Shown here in pieces: positions 33,308 to 45,832 of a DNA stretch of 64,000 nt. The DNA comes from Panaeolus papilionaceus. Taxonomy: Eukaryota; Basidiomycota; Agaricomycetes; Agaricales. How positions within the stretch are numbered: position 1 is the first letter of the stretch; the number at the start of each line of letters is the position of its first letter. The stretch spans positions 744,001 through 808,000 of the forward strand of contig JADNRZ010000022.1 in the NCBI GenBank assembly GCA_015501605.1, given 5' to 3'. The notes under the pieces were generated by a model. That model did no database searches. It had not been told where the DNA came from and was given only the letters and a program-made list of their open reading frames with translations. A program made the position numbers and the translations under genes.

Positions 33308-35709
33308 TTAGGACCGAACGGGAGCAGGCTCCAGGTGTATACGCGAGATGGTCGGAGTTATCGAACCGCTCCTCGACACGACGCTCTCGAGGCTTGGCGA
33401 GCGAATAGTAGAGGCAGCGTGGGTAATAGAAGCAAGCCGGGGAGAGGCGCTGGTCAGCAGTTCTTCGACCTCAGACGCAGAATGAGCGCGCTGAATAGGG
33501 TCTGAATCAGGTCCCGTGAAGAAACAGAACCTATTGATGACGACTAATTAGCATACTGCAAACCGATAATATTGATAGAAACAACGTACTTGTTCAGGAA
33601 CTGCCTGTAATGCGTCTCGGGGCTCTGGACCTCCAAACCATCGTCAGCTGAGACGCCCATGCTCGTAAACATGGTCGGGGAAGGTGTCGACGATCTCGAC
33701 GACGATGGGGTCACCATCGATGGGGTCGATAGGGCACTTTCGTCCTCAGTATCCACTGGATCCCTTTTGTAGGCAACCGAAGATGGGGATCCGTCTACCA
33801 CTGGGAAAAGAATGGGCGCTGGTGGTGAGATATAGCCATCTAGAGAGGCGAGGAGTGGAGGGCCGGAGCTAGGCGTCTTCTTGAGCTCCACAGGGGGAAC
33901 ACTGATGTCAAAGTACCCTCGCTGGTGATGACGGTGGGCCTTGAAGGAAGCAGCATCTTCAGCCTCGAAGGAAGCCTTTCGATGAGCAGGTGCCAGAATT
34001 TCTCTGTCAACATCTCGCGGTGAGCCCAAAGCCGGCTTGGACTTGGTATGCTTGGAAATATAGGGATCAACCGGAGCTTTTGCAGACAAAGAGGGTGAAG
34101 AAGCCTTCGAAGATGATAGAGGAAAGGAGTTGGTGCGAGCATGAACAGGGGGAGACGAAGAGGGCTTCCATGGGGCTTTGAGTGAGTTGGCGAAGTCGTA
34201 GCGAGCAGCCAATGAAGGGCTCGTTCTGAACGCTGTATCAGGGCTCGAGGTTAACGATTGCCGGCGAACGTGCTGTGATGAGAACGCTGGGCCCGTGCGA
34301 GAGTCTGAGACTGACGCGACCTTCTCCAACTTGGTGCGCAGATTTACCATATCCGTCGAAGCCTCGTCGTCAGACACACTAACCGATCTCCTTTCTTGTG
34401 GAACCTTCGCCTTGGTGAAAGTCGCATAGTAGTTTTGCCCGTTGTTGTTGTCCCAAATCTCCCGATCGGCAACCGAATATCGAATGGCGAGAACAAGAGT
34501 TTTGCCTTCAATGCGGGCAAGGAGGTCGTTGAGGCGAATCGTGAATCCAAAGCAGTCGAACGAAGGCCCAAGCGATTCGATGTACTTGCCTGTCACTTCG
34601 CTCACCGTCTGCCATGAATCGAGGGTAAAGCGCACTGCAACCCATTTAGCGTAGGCAATGTTTCGGACCCGGACCCGCCCAACAATGTTGCTGCCGTCCG
34701 AAGACAAAGAGAGCTCCTCGAGTGCCACATCCGAATCGGGACATACCCGCCCAGGCATGTTTGCGACCTGCATGATGAGTTTCCTTTTTGGTTGTTTATC
34801 CTCCCCCTCCCCATAGATGAAAGCGGGGAAATCACTATCCGTTCCACTGGTGTCGTCTGTGGGACTCCCGTCTCTTGATACGGCTAATGGCTTTTGCTCC
34901 GCCAGGAAAAGCTTGACATGCTCGAGTTTCGCATCAAAATGCACTGCCTTGCTGGTGGGCGTTGTGGGCTCGCTTTTGCTGGCAAGGGGGAGCGTTATCA
35001 CCGATAGTCCATTCCTTGATGCGGAGCGGGAAGTCTTCAAGGATGGTTTGACAAGCTGGCCAGATTTTTTGCGAATAAGCTTTGCTTCCCCAAAAGTCTC
35101 ACACAAGGCAGATGTAGACTTCGATCCAGAGGCAGAGGTAGAACCACCGACTGAAACATTAGACTCTGAGACATTACGCGACCTGAGCGCGTCGACACTT
35201 AGGCGCAAGGACATTCCTGGGGTATAGACCAAGTGTTTCGACGGGCCAGCCTGTGATGACGAATCTGTCGAAGAGGATGGCTGAGATGTTGATGAGGAAG
35301 CACGCGATTCGACGGTTGTTGATGCTGCGGGAATGGGTATCGGGGCAGACAATTCCGGAGGGTAGAGAGGCGCGGTACGCACACCACGAACGCGTTTGGT
35401 TCGAATGGTAGATCGACTGACATCCGAAGGGCTTGAATTGGAGGAGCTGGAATCTTCTTCAAGTTTTGGGGGTGTAGCTGGTGTAGCTGTAGTGACTGTG
35501 GCTGTAGCTGTTGTGACGGAAGGCGCTGAAAGAGATGGTCGCAGTGAGAAAGGTGGCGACGAGGAGCTAGGGAGTGGAGGTCTAGTTGTTGATGAAAGTC
35601 GGCGAGGAATGAGCGGTAAGGGCGCCCCGGCAGTATTAGAATTCAACGAGAAGCGATGGTCCTGTATGGAGCTCATACGGTGAGATTGAACAGTAATGGT
35701 GGCAATCAT
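33308..35709 (-). CDS. CBM21-domain protein phosphatase 1 regulatory subunit (Gac1/Pig-like)
   Basis: Two exons: 33590-35709 and 33308-33530, joined by a 59-nt GTACGT..ATAG intron (2343 nt, 780 residues). Glycogen-targeting type subunit of PP1. The CBM21 domain is at about residues 310-430: FVVCPDSDV-like start seen as CPDSDVALEELSLS, then VRNIAYAKWVAVRFTLDSW and YSVADREIWDNNNGQNY. Upstream, KAVHFD is a fair RVxF-type PP1 docking motif. The rest is Ser/Pro-rich and probably disordered. The C-terminal exon adds FCFFTGPDSDPIQRAHS and a Ser-rich tail ending PAPVRS; without splicing the frame stops at a poor sequence. In yeast such subunits direct PP1 to glycogen synthase. The ATG at 35709 is used; a second at about 35676 is possible. 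Confidence 0.85.
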
Positions 35710-38700
35710 TGAGGCTTCGAACGTCGGTAAAGGGGGAAGGGAGCTGTCGGTGAAGAGAAAAGGAGATGGTAGGGAGTGAGAAGGAGGAGGCTGACAATTC
35801 TAAAAAGGTCGCGTACATAGATAAGAAGACGATGATGAATGCAATGCGTCACACTGGAGACTCAATGGTCTCAAATATGTTTGATAGAGCAAAGCCTTGA
35901 CAATTTCCTCTTAAAGGTGCCGAACTAAGCGTTCCTCTCGGATGAATCGAACAATATGCACAAGGCGGGCACAAGAAATCTAAGAAGTTTGTTGACTTAA
36001 GCATTTTTCAGTTGCAAAACGAGCCCGTCCACTTACCACAAGAAGACTGATAGCTTCTCCTAATATTAACGTGCAAGACACACGGAAAGGCTGTCCAAAG
36101 TGTTCGATAGGTTCGAGTCTGGCTCTGCGAATGTTAAATTTTCGTGAATGGAAAGAACCTATATGATACGATCTGGTGGTGAGCATATCAACAACATACG
36201 AGCACAAGGCGATAATAAATGTGAACACAGGGTGAACCAATACTTACCAGAATATGGGTCGAGATGTGATACAAGCTTAGTGTCTGTGTAAGAAACAGTA
36301 AGAGACGTTGACTACCATGAAAATCCGCAAAAGGCGGTGGAGGAGGGAAAGCGAGAGAACAGGAGACCGAGGCGAAATGGAGGGAATTATTTATCAAAGC
36401 CTGGGCCAACACAAGCCAAGAATAAATTTGTCAAACATTTCTTGTTATGCGACCAACACGTGTGCCTTAAAGTTAAACCCTTGCGATTGCCTTTTCAGTA
36501 TAATTCCCACACCCTCTATACACCTCCGTCATTGATACGGCCCTCGGAGGAACAGAGTGAGCTTGAGAGGAGTATTTCGCAGTATTTAGGTCCAGTTTTT
36601 TTGACATCTGTGCTTGTAATGCTGGAAGGATTGACAGTATGCATACTTACAAGGTGCTACATGCGTGGTCGCGTCTTCTTTCTCCTATTTCTTTTCTACT
36701 CCAACGGTGAGTATCATCCATCATCCATGACATCAAAGCGAGGCGCTACTGAAGTCATCAGTGATGGTTTCCTAAATTTGAAGATTGTATCACTTCGGTA
36801 GTTGTTGTCACTGGTGGTTTGGTGCCGTTTATAACCTTGAGTCTATATCACTTTAGTTTATTGCCAACTATGTGCAGACATAAATATTCACGGATTCGGG
36901 AATGGGTACTTTAAATGGTTGCCGGCGCGAGGGAACGACGTAAAACACAAAATTGTGGTGTAAAATGAGTAATTATTGCAACCATCAACAGCTCTACATT
37001 GGTATGGTATAATCAGAAAACCTAAAGATAGATTATTTTTCTAAGCTAAAGCCTTGGTTTGCGGAGAAGCATTGACCTTGGCCGCCAAGGTTGCGCACGC
37101 AGCTGTATGTGCTGTGCCAATAGCATTTCTCTCCTTCTGTGTTTCTCCCCACTACGTTTTACGGTTACCCCACATTCGAACCGAAAGTTGGGATCGCTGA
37201 CCATCATTTCCCCTCCGAGGTACATCATGTCCCTTAACACCGAGTGGACCGCAGTAGAAACATAAATTTACCACCGCTCGGACCTTGGTGTGACTGACAG
37301 TGAGCGGTGTTAATATCACGAAACGACTCAAACAGTGACGGTGCTCACTGTGCGCCGGGTATCGGCTCAAGAACGGTCGTTACGAGCGTACACGGGAGGC
37401 TGCAGTAGGGATATAAGCATTCAACTGTTCAAGCATGCGTCAATGTACAATGTCGTTAGATTTTGGCAGGATCAACGAATCCGACTTGTTCCTGCTAACC
37501 CGTCCATGCCGGTACTCTTATGCTCCACGATTATCGAATGGGTGATCACATCGATTGGTAAAGAAACGTGGTCATCGAATCTCGTATAATACCCATTATA
37601 CTCAACACAGCCTAATCAGCGCGTCATATTTGACAGCTACCAGTATCCCTTCTGGGAAAAATATACGTAGCGACTGGGAGTGCATACAATAACTCCTGCA
37701 GTACACTTGAATACTGCGCCACCAAGTTGGGCGCCACATATGTGATCATGAACGCTGATGGTTGCTTGAGAATTCCGGTGGCATGACGCATTGCGTGCGC
37801 GTTTTATTTGTTTCCATTGCATGCAGCGTGTTCAAAATGTCCCTCGCCGTCGTCTCTTCTATCATATAAAGGGTATTGCCCCCCGCGCGCTGCTTCTTCA
37901 ACCGCGCGACATGTGAGTCTAGGGCCTTTCCCTAAGTCCTAGGCCCTCCAGAACGTTAACAGGAATTTAGTTCGCATTTCCTCTTGTGACAAATAGTCGC
38001 CCAAGGGAGTCATCCAATTGACCGGGGCCAAAAACGCGGGCTGGATTCACAACTAACCAAGAATCCCTTTCTATGTCCAACAGCCAAGGAATTCAAAGTC
38101 TTGATGGGAAGCGGGCTCAGTGTTTTATCTGGCGCTTAATATTGTCACAACAGTGCAGTGTTTGGTGCAACGATAGCATGCCACTCCTACAATATCTCAG
38201 GTCAAAAGGTCAGTGGAAGGCCGAATTACTTTCCGTCACAGACTCTACATCGAAATCCTCTATTTCTATCGACTTTTTGAACACATGGTACGAAATTTCA
38301 GACTCCAGTTTCATTCAAAAATCGGAAGTAAATTAGTCATGGGGTAGTGATGACTCAAGGAGCTTGTAACAATGGCCGTCCACTCGTCATCCCAGATGAC
38401 CACTAGCTCGTGGCGAAGGGTCTGTATTCCGAGTCTCGACGTATTGAGTTAGCATGCTGCCAAGCGGATTTGAATTCGTTTGTGTGATCGTGATCCGCAC
38501 ATGCTTCGGGATCGCCCAAGCCAATCTGGTCCGCCCCTATGATTCGAAGTAACAAGGACAAACTCGGCCTAAGTAGGTCAGTTGGGTCAGATAAAGCCTT
38601 AATAAAACAGTCGTGCTACGCACATGTACTCCTTCATGGTGTGTATCGATCTTCATTTCGTGATGCGACAGTGAAATGATGGCAGCTGAAGCACTGATAT

Positions 38701-39019
38701 CTTATCATTTAAATCTCAAACGAAGCAGATGGTAAATAATGTTTGGAAAGAACAAGTCTACAGCATGACTTATACTAAGCGGCAGCTCTGATGCTAAACA
38801 ATACAGTATATTAATAATAGATAATGGCGAGAGAGATGATGAAAAAGCTGCTACATTTGCGATAGGTGTCCTTTCAATTAAAATATGGGCCCTTTAAGGG
38901 AAGCCTCAAGGTGATACGGAGAAAAGGCTGGATATGAAGGCAGAACCCCCCTTGTCCGACCTCGAGGCCGATAATATGTATAAGCGTTAAATAATTAAGT
39001 AGTTAGGAAACAGAAGGGG
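35710..39019. other. Long intergenic interval
   Basis: About 3.3 kb without a gene I can support. The left part (35710-36450) is upstream of the CBM21 gene and has donor- and acceptor-like sites that may be 5'-UTR introns. Open frames at 36337-36801 and 38073-38336 show no domain. 38880-39019 is the 3' flank of the Zn2Cys6 gene. Confidence 0.45.
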
Positions 39020-41467
39020 CTATGCACAGACCCGCAGACCCTGTTCCATCGCCACGTGCGGGTATGAGGTGGTGGGGTAGTTGACATCATGATATGCTGT
39101 CTTGCTGAAACACGAAGAAGGGTAGTACTGTGGCGGAAGAGGAGGCTCAGGTTCACATTCAGGCTCAGGCGTATTTGTGTCAAGTAGCTCGTATGCTAGA
39201 TGATCTAAAGTTAGAATAGAGTGCATTGGATGCAAGATCAGAATTCGATAAGCACGATACATAGTGGTACGATGCATACCTGCCAAAGGAACATATCCGC
39301 TCATGATATGGAGGGCGCTAAGGAGTGTTTGAATGCAGTGCCTGAGGAAGGCAACCGCATATAGAGATGCGGAGCTCCCTGACCCTGAGTTGTCCGTTGA
39401 ACTCGCGTTCGCAATCACACGGCGAAACGCTTTGATAATCGAGGACCAGCAGACCTATAGAAGTACAAAGTGATAGAGCATTGAGAAAAAAGGAGACGTG
39501 GTCGCATTAACATCCAATCATACGCTGCGACAAATTTAAATCGCTTACTGCTAGTGTTGGGTCGAGGTACTCATAATCTTCTTCTGTAAGCTGAGTAACG
39601 AGCTCGGCCAATCGTTTTGCAGCCCAAGATATTTGTGGATTCATCATATTTTCCAAATGCAGGTGAATTGTGGATGCGAGGATAAGGTTGTGAACCAGGT
39701 AAAGGTCCGTGTCGAAGTGAGGTTTTTCCGGGTAGTCACGATGACGTCCTGTGAATGGCTGGACCATGGATGATATGCGTTTCAATGCGACTTCAGCGGA
39801 ATGATGATATCCCCACGCTGATCCATCTTGGGTATCGATATCTGCGAGAACGCTCCAAGTGAGACGTCGAACAGGGAAAATGATATACATTTACACGCAC
39901 CATTCATCCGTAGGGCACGGTCGAAAATACAGGATGCCATGACTTTAAAAGCCGTGGTTGACCAGTATGATCCGTGGAAACTTTCTGAATCAAAAAATGC
40001 GTGAATTGGGTAGTTTGATACAGTGAGTTCCTGGAAAAGGAGAGCTGTTAATTCCATGGCGTCGGAAGCGAACAAAGAGGAAGACAATACCAGTTGGGCA
40101 TGTTCCAAAGTCGGGAGGGGAGTCGTGATATGACGTCCGAGCAGATCGAATACAGGAGAGGCATCGTTGCAGCTGCCATACGCGGACCAGAATTTATCGA
40201 CCATAAAGATTTGCCAGAGGACGGCAGACTTTTCTATCCAGTCATTGAAACCAAAATCGAGGTCGAATGGCTCGGTGGTGAGGTGGGGATGTAATATCCT
40301 GTGTAGCCCCAAATCAACAGCCATGCGTTTCGCGGCAAAAAGGTGCCGGTTTCCCTCCATGAATCGATTTTTGAAGAAGAAGTATTGTGCAAGTAAGCCG
40401 AGAGCTGATACGACGAAAATATCTTGCTGTTCTTGCTTGTTGTGCAATGCCGTTGAAACCTCGTGCAAGGCTTGTTCGAGAAGACGCTTCTCAAGGTCGT
40501 CAGGAATAGAGCCGTGCGCATAGAAGGAACCGAGAAGGTAGATAACACTTGTCAGCGTTGAATTACATGTGGCATATGGGTATGCCATCGAAGAAGTCAC
40601 CGGGTCGACACGAAATGGGCTTGAATAAAAGCAGCACTGCTTCCGATGGCTAATAAAACTCTGCATTCTGTACATCAAAGCCAGTTAGGAAACTCTATGA
40701 ATAGAGACGGTAAGGCAATAAGTCTGGAAACTTACAATGTATGCTGCGTTTCGGCAGAAAGTTTAACTTCTGATGAGAGTGAGCGGCCTAACGGGCCGTA
40801 ACTGACTGATTCAGAAGCTAGAACAGTGTTGAAGGTGGGCGGCGTGGTGTTAGAATACGAGGGTAGCGATAATTCCGACGGTGAGGGTGAGGAGGTAGAT
40901 GAGAGATCGAACTGACTATCGGGCAGTGTCACGTCGAACGGTAGTGAAGGAAACATAGTCGAAAGTAATGGATCGAGAGCCGTAACATCCCAGCCCAGTG
41001 GGTTTGATGAATCTGTTGTTGGTGGTGAAGTAAACAGATGGGAGTTTTTAGGATCGTCGAGGGCTTTGATGATAAGGGATGGATCACAGATGGCGGCGGA
41101 GTTGGATGTGCCGGGGAGACATTCCAGCTCCCGCACTTTAGCCTCGAGAGTATGCAGCTTCTCTCTCAGCATCTGTGTCCGACTCTTTTTTGCGCTATCA
41201 TCATAGGTACACTCGTGTCCTCGTCGCATCGTCGTGCATTGGTGGCATACGGGTCGTTCACCATCGCATCTCTGTCAAACTAAGGTCAGATCAACTATAC
41301 AGGTTTTCCGAATGTTGGCGTACCAATTTTCTTCGTCTGTTGGGATGAAGTGAGATGAGAACTTTGTAAACACATAAGTTTGACCCACAAACGCGTACTT
41401 ACCTACATGACAGGCATGCGGAACCGCGTCGAAGAGTCCCATTATGTTCGGATGATTTTCGAGGCAT
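39020..41467 (-). CDS. Zn2Cys6 fungal transcription factor
   Basis: Seven exons: 41403-41467, 41324-41336, 40736-41271, 39901-40667, 39549-39841, 39280-39454 and 39020-39204 (2034 nt, 677 residues). The N-terminal zinc cluster is split by two introns: GSACLSCRRRKLRCDGERPV then CHQCTTMRRGHECTYDD, with the six cysteines complete. It is followed by a short coiled coil (REKLHTLEAKVRELE), a Ser/Pro linker, and the fungal_trans middle homology region (VVSALGLLAQYFFFKNRFMEG, HLFAAKRMAVDLGLHRI, IEKSAVLWQIFMVDKFWS). The C-terminal part is a divergent Asn/Ser/Pro region. Nuclear DNA-binding activator or repressor; the targets are unknown. Exon 2 is only 13 nt. The last intron (39205-39279) is 75 nt and free of stops, so a retained form would add 25 residues. 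Confidence 0.87.
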
Positions 41468-42608
41468 TGAGGAAATTTAAGGTCGAGTGTGGATCGAAAG
41501 CGGGTGGACTTGGAACGTCGATACGGAGGAGAAATGGGGAAACAGGAGGTCCAAGGGCTTTGAGTGTTCAGCCGAAGTTTATATCGATAGACGAGAGCAG
41601 ATGTTTAGTGGTGTGGTGATAGATTCCGACGAGCACGCAAAATAGTCCGTCCCTATAAGTAATTTCAGTCTGGGATCAACCTTTTCAGCTCTGCTTCTAA
41701 AAAGGAACTTTTGCACGCTGGGGCTCATGACCCTGCAATTGAATAGATATGAGATTCCTTTCAAATCGAACCTGTTCGGCGACTATGACAGAACGGCAGT
41801 GGAATCCAAGGGTACTTACAGATTTGATGCCAAATCATCGCCGACTCCGAAATCCGCATTTGCAAGCACATCACATATCTTGTTGCAATAAGTAATGTTC
41901 TGACTCCTGACCCAAACCTGACACATGAGATGTTGTCAATTAGTTGAATATTTCGAATATTGAGGCGGCCCTGTCGACAGTGCAAATCATCTTTCACTTT
42001 TTTTCTTCTCGAAAATGCCAACCAGGCGATTTCCCATAACCGTCTCAGAGAAAAATCTTCCCTGGGACTCTACGACAACTGTTTCACGAGGATTGTCGAA
42101 TCTAATATTAGTTCATAATTCTCATCGGCCACCGGATTCTGTCCGGATTCACTGACCTCTCATGGTTTCATCATTATCCCAGAGTGGCCAGCTGTTAGAC
42201 AACGAAACCAGCCACAAACAGGACATTCCAAACCTCCTAGTATTTGCGAGACACATCAGTTTGGTGTATGGAGCTATAGTGAGGCACAAACTGTTGATCA
42301 TCATTGTCATACGTCTTAATCTTGAGAATACTATACCCAAATAGCGGTGTGAAGTTTGTTGAATAGCGAAGAGAAGACACAGAATTGGGAAACACATCCA
42401 GATTTGGTGAGCAACCTCATAAGTGAGGACTTGTCAGATTTGAGAAGTATGGTTGCTAGTCGCTTCGTCGGGTTTTTCAGTTTGTATGAGACTTTGAGCG
42501 TCCCGAATAATCTTAATCGATGTCATAGGATGGGATCGTTGCGTCGTATTGGCTTCTAAACAGATATATGGCCTGTATTGAGCAACGGTCTAAGAGGTGT
42601 CTAAATAC
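41468..42608. other. Intergenic
   Basis: Promoter region of the Zn2Cys6 gene and 3' flank of adenylate kinase; nothing else recognised. Confidence 0.5.
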
Positions 42609-43661
<1,053 letters not shown>

Positions 43662-44268
43662 TGTTGAAAGTTAGTTCAGAGGACGACGTGGAGGACAAAG
43701 GCAAAGGAGGTTGGGGAACGCGAGCAAGAACGAACACGGCGTATTTCGTGTCAAAATGTTGGGATTACGGCACTCACGGTCGGAGTTTAAGCGGTTAGCC
43801 CGGGTCCGCCTCAGCCGAAATTCGCCGATGATGATCCTGCGTAGCATTCAGACACTTCATTGCGACGATATAACAGCACATGGGCGCCTTTCATAACACA
43901 GAATAACTTGAAATAATATCATTGAGCTGGCCTCGTATTTTTATAGCCTCCCAATGAGTTGACATAGTGGGAATACCAAAATATATCTGTTGTAAACTAT
44001 CTATTTGCCATTCATGTTGCCCTTAGCTGAAGCTTTTCCATGTCAGAGTAAAATTGTGACAGGCTGCTCTTTCTCCGCGGTCGGCCAGTAAAAACACATC
44101 TCCATTACCTGGCGCCTATCATTCACCTCCTGAATTTCGCGGAGTTTGAAACGCCGAAGTTGCCGCTCGGAAGTTGATGCCAACCATAACCAAAGAAGCT
44201 ATTCCCAGAGTTCCACGTCGGTGCGCGTCACGACCAAAGTAATATTCTCAACGGTCATCTCGACCACC
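43662..44268. other. Divergent promoter region
   Basis: About 600 bp between adenylate kinase (-) and the OST48 gene (+). Probably holds both promoters; no distinct site recognised. Confidence 0.5.
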
Positions 44269-45832
44269 ATGCTGTCCATTCGTAAGCTTATTGTACTCGT
44301 CGCTGGGCTGGCAAGTTTGGCGAGTGCAAAATCTAGCACAGGAAATTCGGTTCTGGTCGTTGTCGAACCAAAACGTCAGGATGACTTCTCGATATTCTTC
44401 GAGGGTTTGAAGAGTACGTACTTTCGCGCAAGTTTCCGATATTTCATTAACGACGATTGCTTGTAGAGAGAGGTTATGAACTGACCTTCAGAGGTCCAAA
44501 GGACGAGGCGCCTCAATTGATTGAATTTGATGTGCCTTCGTTCAACCACATTATAGTGCTTGCGGCAGAGACCAAAAGTACGAAATCGCTTTATGAGTAA
44601 AGTCTCTGATATTGAACTATTCTTTGGCAGACTTTGCAAAGGACATCACACCACAATCACTCCTTGCATTACTCAAGTCTAATACCAACTTAATCTTACC
44701 ACTGTCGACCAAGTCGACGCCTCTCTCTTCTCTTGCTGCAGAATTCTCTTTAATCCTCCCACCACCGGGAACACCCCTAATTTCATACTTCCCAAAGCGT
44801 TCCGAGCCAGCTTCACTCATCCCAATCAAACCCTCTAAGCATGATGACCTTAATATTATCTCCAAAAATATCGCACCCATTTGGTTCTCCGGTATTCCTC
44901 AGGCCCTCGGAAATAATCCCCTCCTCGTGCCCATTCTTCACGCACCAGCAGAGAGTTTTGCCTCCGATGTAGACGGTGGCTCTCCAGATGCACTCGCTGA
45001 TTCTGCTGAGAAGGGTGGAGAGGGTCTTTGGGCCGGCAGCCAACTGGGTGTTGTCACGGGTTTCCAAACACTCAATGGTGCACGCGTCACTTGGCTCGGA
45101 GGTGTGGACCTCTTGAAAGATGAGTTGGCTCAGAAGGAAATCTCTAAGTCAGTGTTCCTTTGAGCTCCATAATTTCTTCAGTCTAACCATTTCATATCAG
45201 AGGTGTCAAGTCCGGAAACGCACGATTCGCACAAGACGTCGCTGCTTGGACATTCCAGGAGAGTCTTGTGTTGCGAATTGACAAGGTTGAGCATCATCGT
45301 GTCAACGCCACAGGTCCCAGTGAACAATATACGAACAATGACCAACTCGTATATAGTGCCTACGTCGACAAATATAATCCTGAAACCGGTGCATGGGAGC
45401 GCTATTCCGGCTTGAAGGATCTCCAACTCGAATTCACAATGCTGGACCCCCACATTCGCACCGCTCTTCCTCAAGTGAAAGGTTCTCCTGGCAAGTACTC
45501 TGTCACTTTCCGTGCTCCCGATAGGCACGGTGTCTTCAAATTCATTGTCGACTGGAAACGCAAAGGGTATGTTGCTCCAACTCCACTTCAACCTACCGGA
45601 TATGACTTACCTAATAATATTTTCTAGCTGGACATATCTACAAAGCTCAACCACCGTCCCCGTCGTTCCTCCTCGTCACGATGGCTACCCGCGTTTCCTT
45701 TCCGCGGCCTGGCCATACTACGCAGGTGCCATCAGCACGAGCGTTGGCTTTGTGCTGTTCTGTGCGATCTGGCTTGCGGGCGAAGTCCGGGAATCCTCGA
45801 AGAAACCTGGAAAGGCAGGAAAATCTGAGTAG
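44269..45832 (+). CDS. WBP1: Oligosaccharyltransferase 48-kDa subunit (OST48/Wbp1)
   Basis: Five exons: 44269-44413, 44467-44577, 44631-45147, 45201-45566 and 45628-45832 (1344 nt, 447 residues). Subunit of the ER oligosaccharyltransferase that transfers the lipid-linked glycan to Asn residues. Signal peptide MLSIRKLIVLVAGLASLASA; luminal N-terminal domain (KKRGYELTFRGPKDE, FDVPSFNHIIVLAAETK, LLKSNTNLILPLSTK). The middle domain reads RVTWLGGVDLL, SGNARFAQDVAAWTFQESLV and YSAYVDKYNPETGAWE, then FRAPDRHGVFKFIVDWKR. The membrane helix near the C-terminus follows PRFLSAAWPYYAGA (ISTSVGFVLFCAIWLAG). It ends with the Lys-rich tail KKPGKAGKSE, compatible with ER retention. Length matches the family (430-460). 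Confidence 0.94.

Noticed and set aside
33239..33505. 88-codon frame on + (MQEQSERKEP..)
   Set aside because: Antisense to the last exon of the CBM21 gene, which itself joins in phase to the conserved upstream exon.
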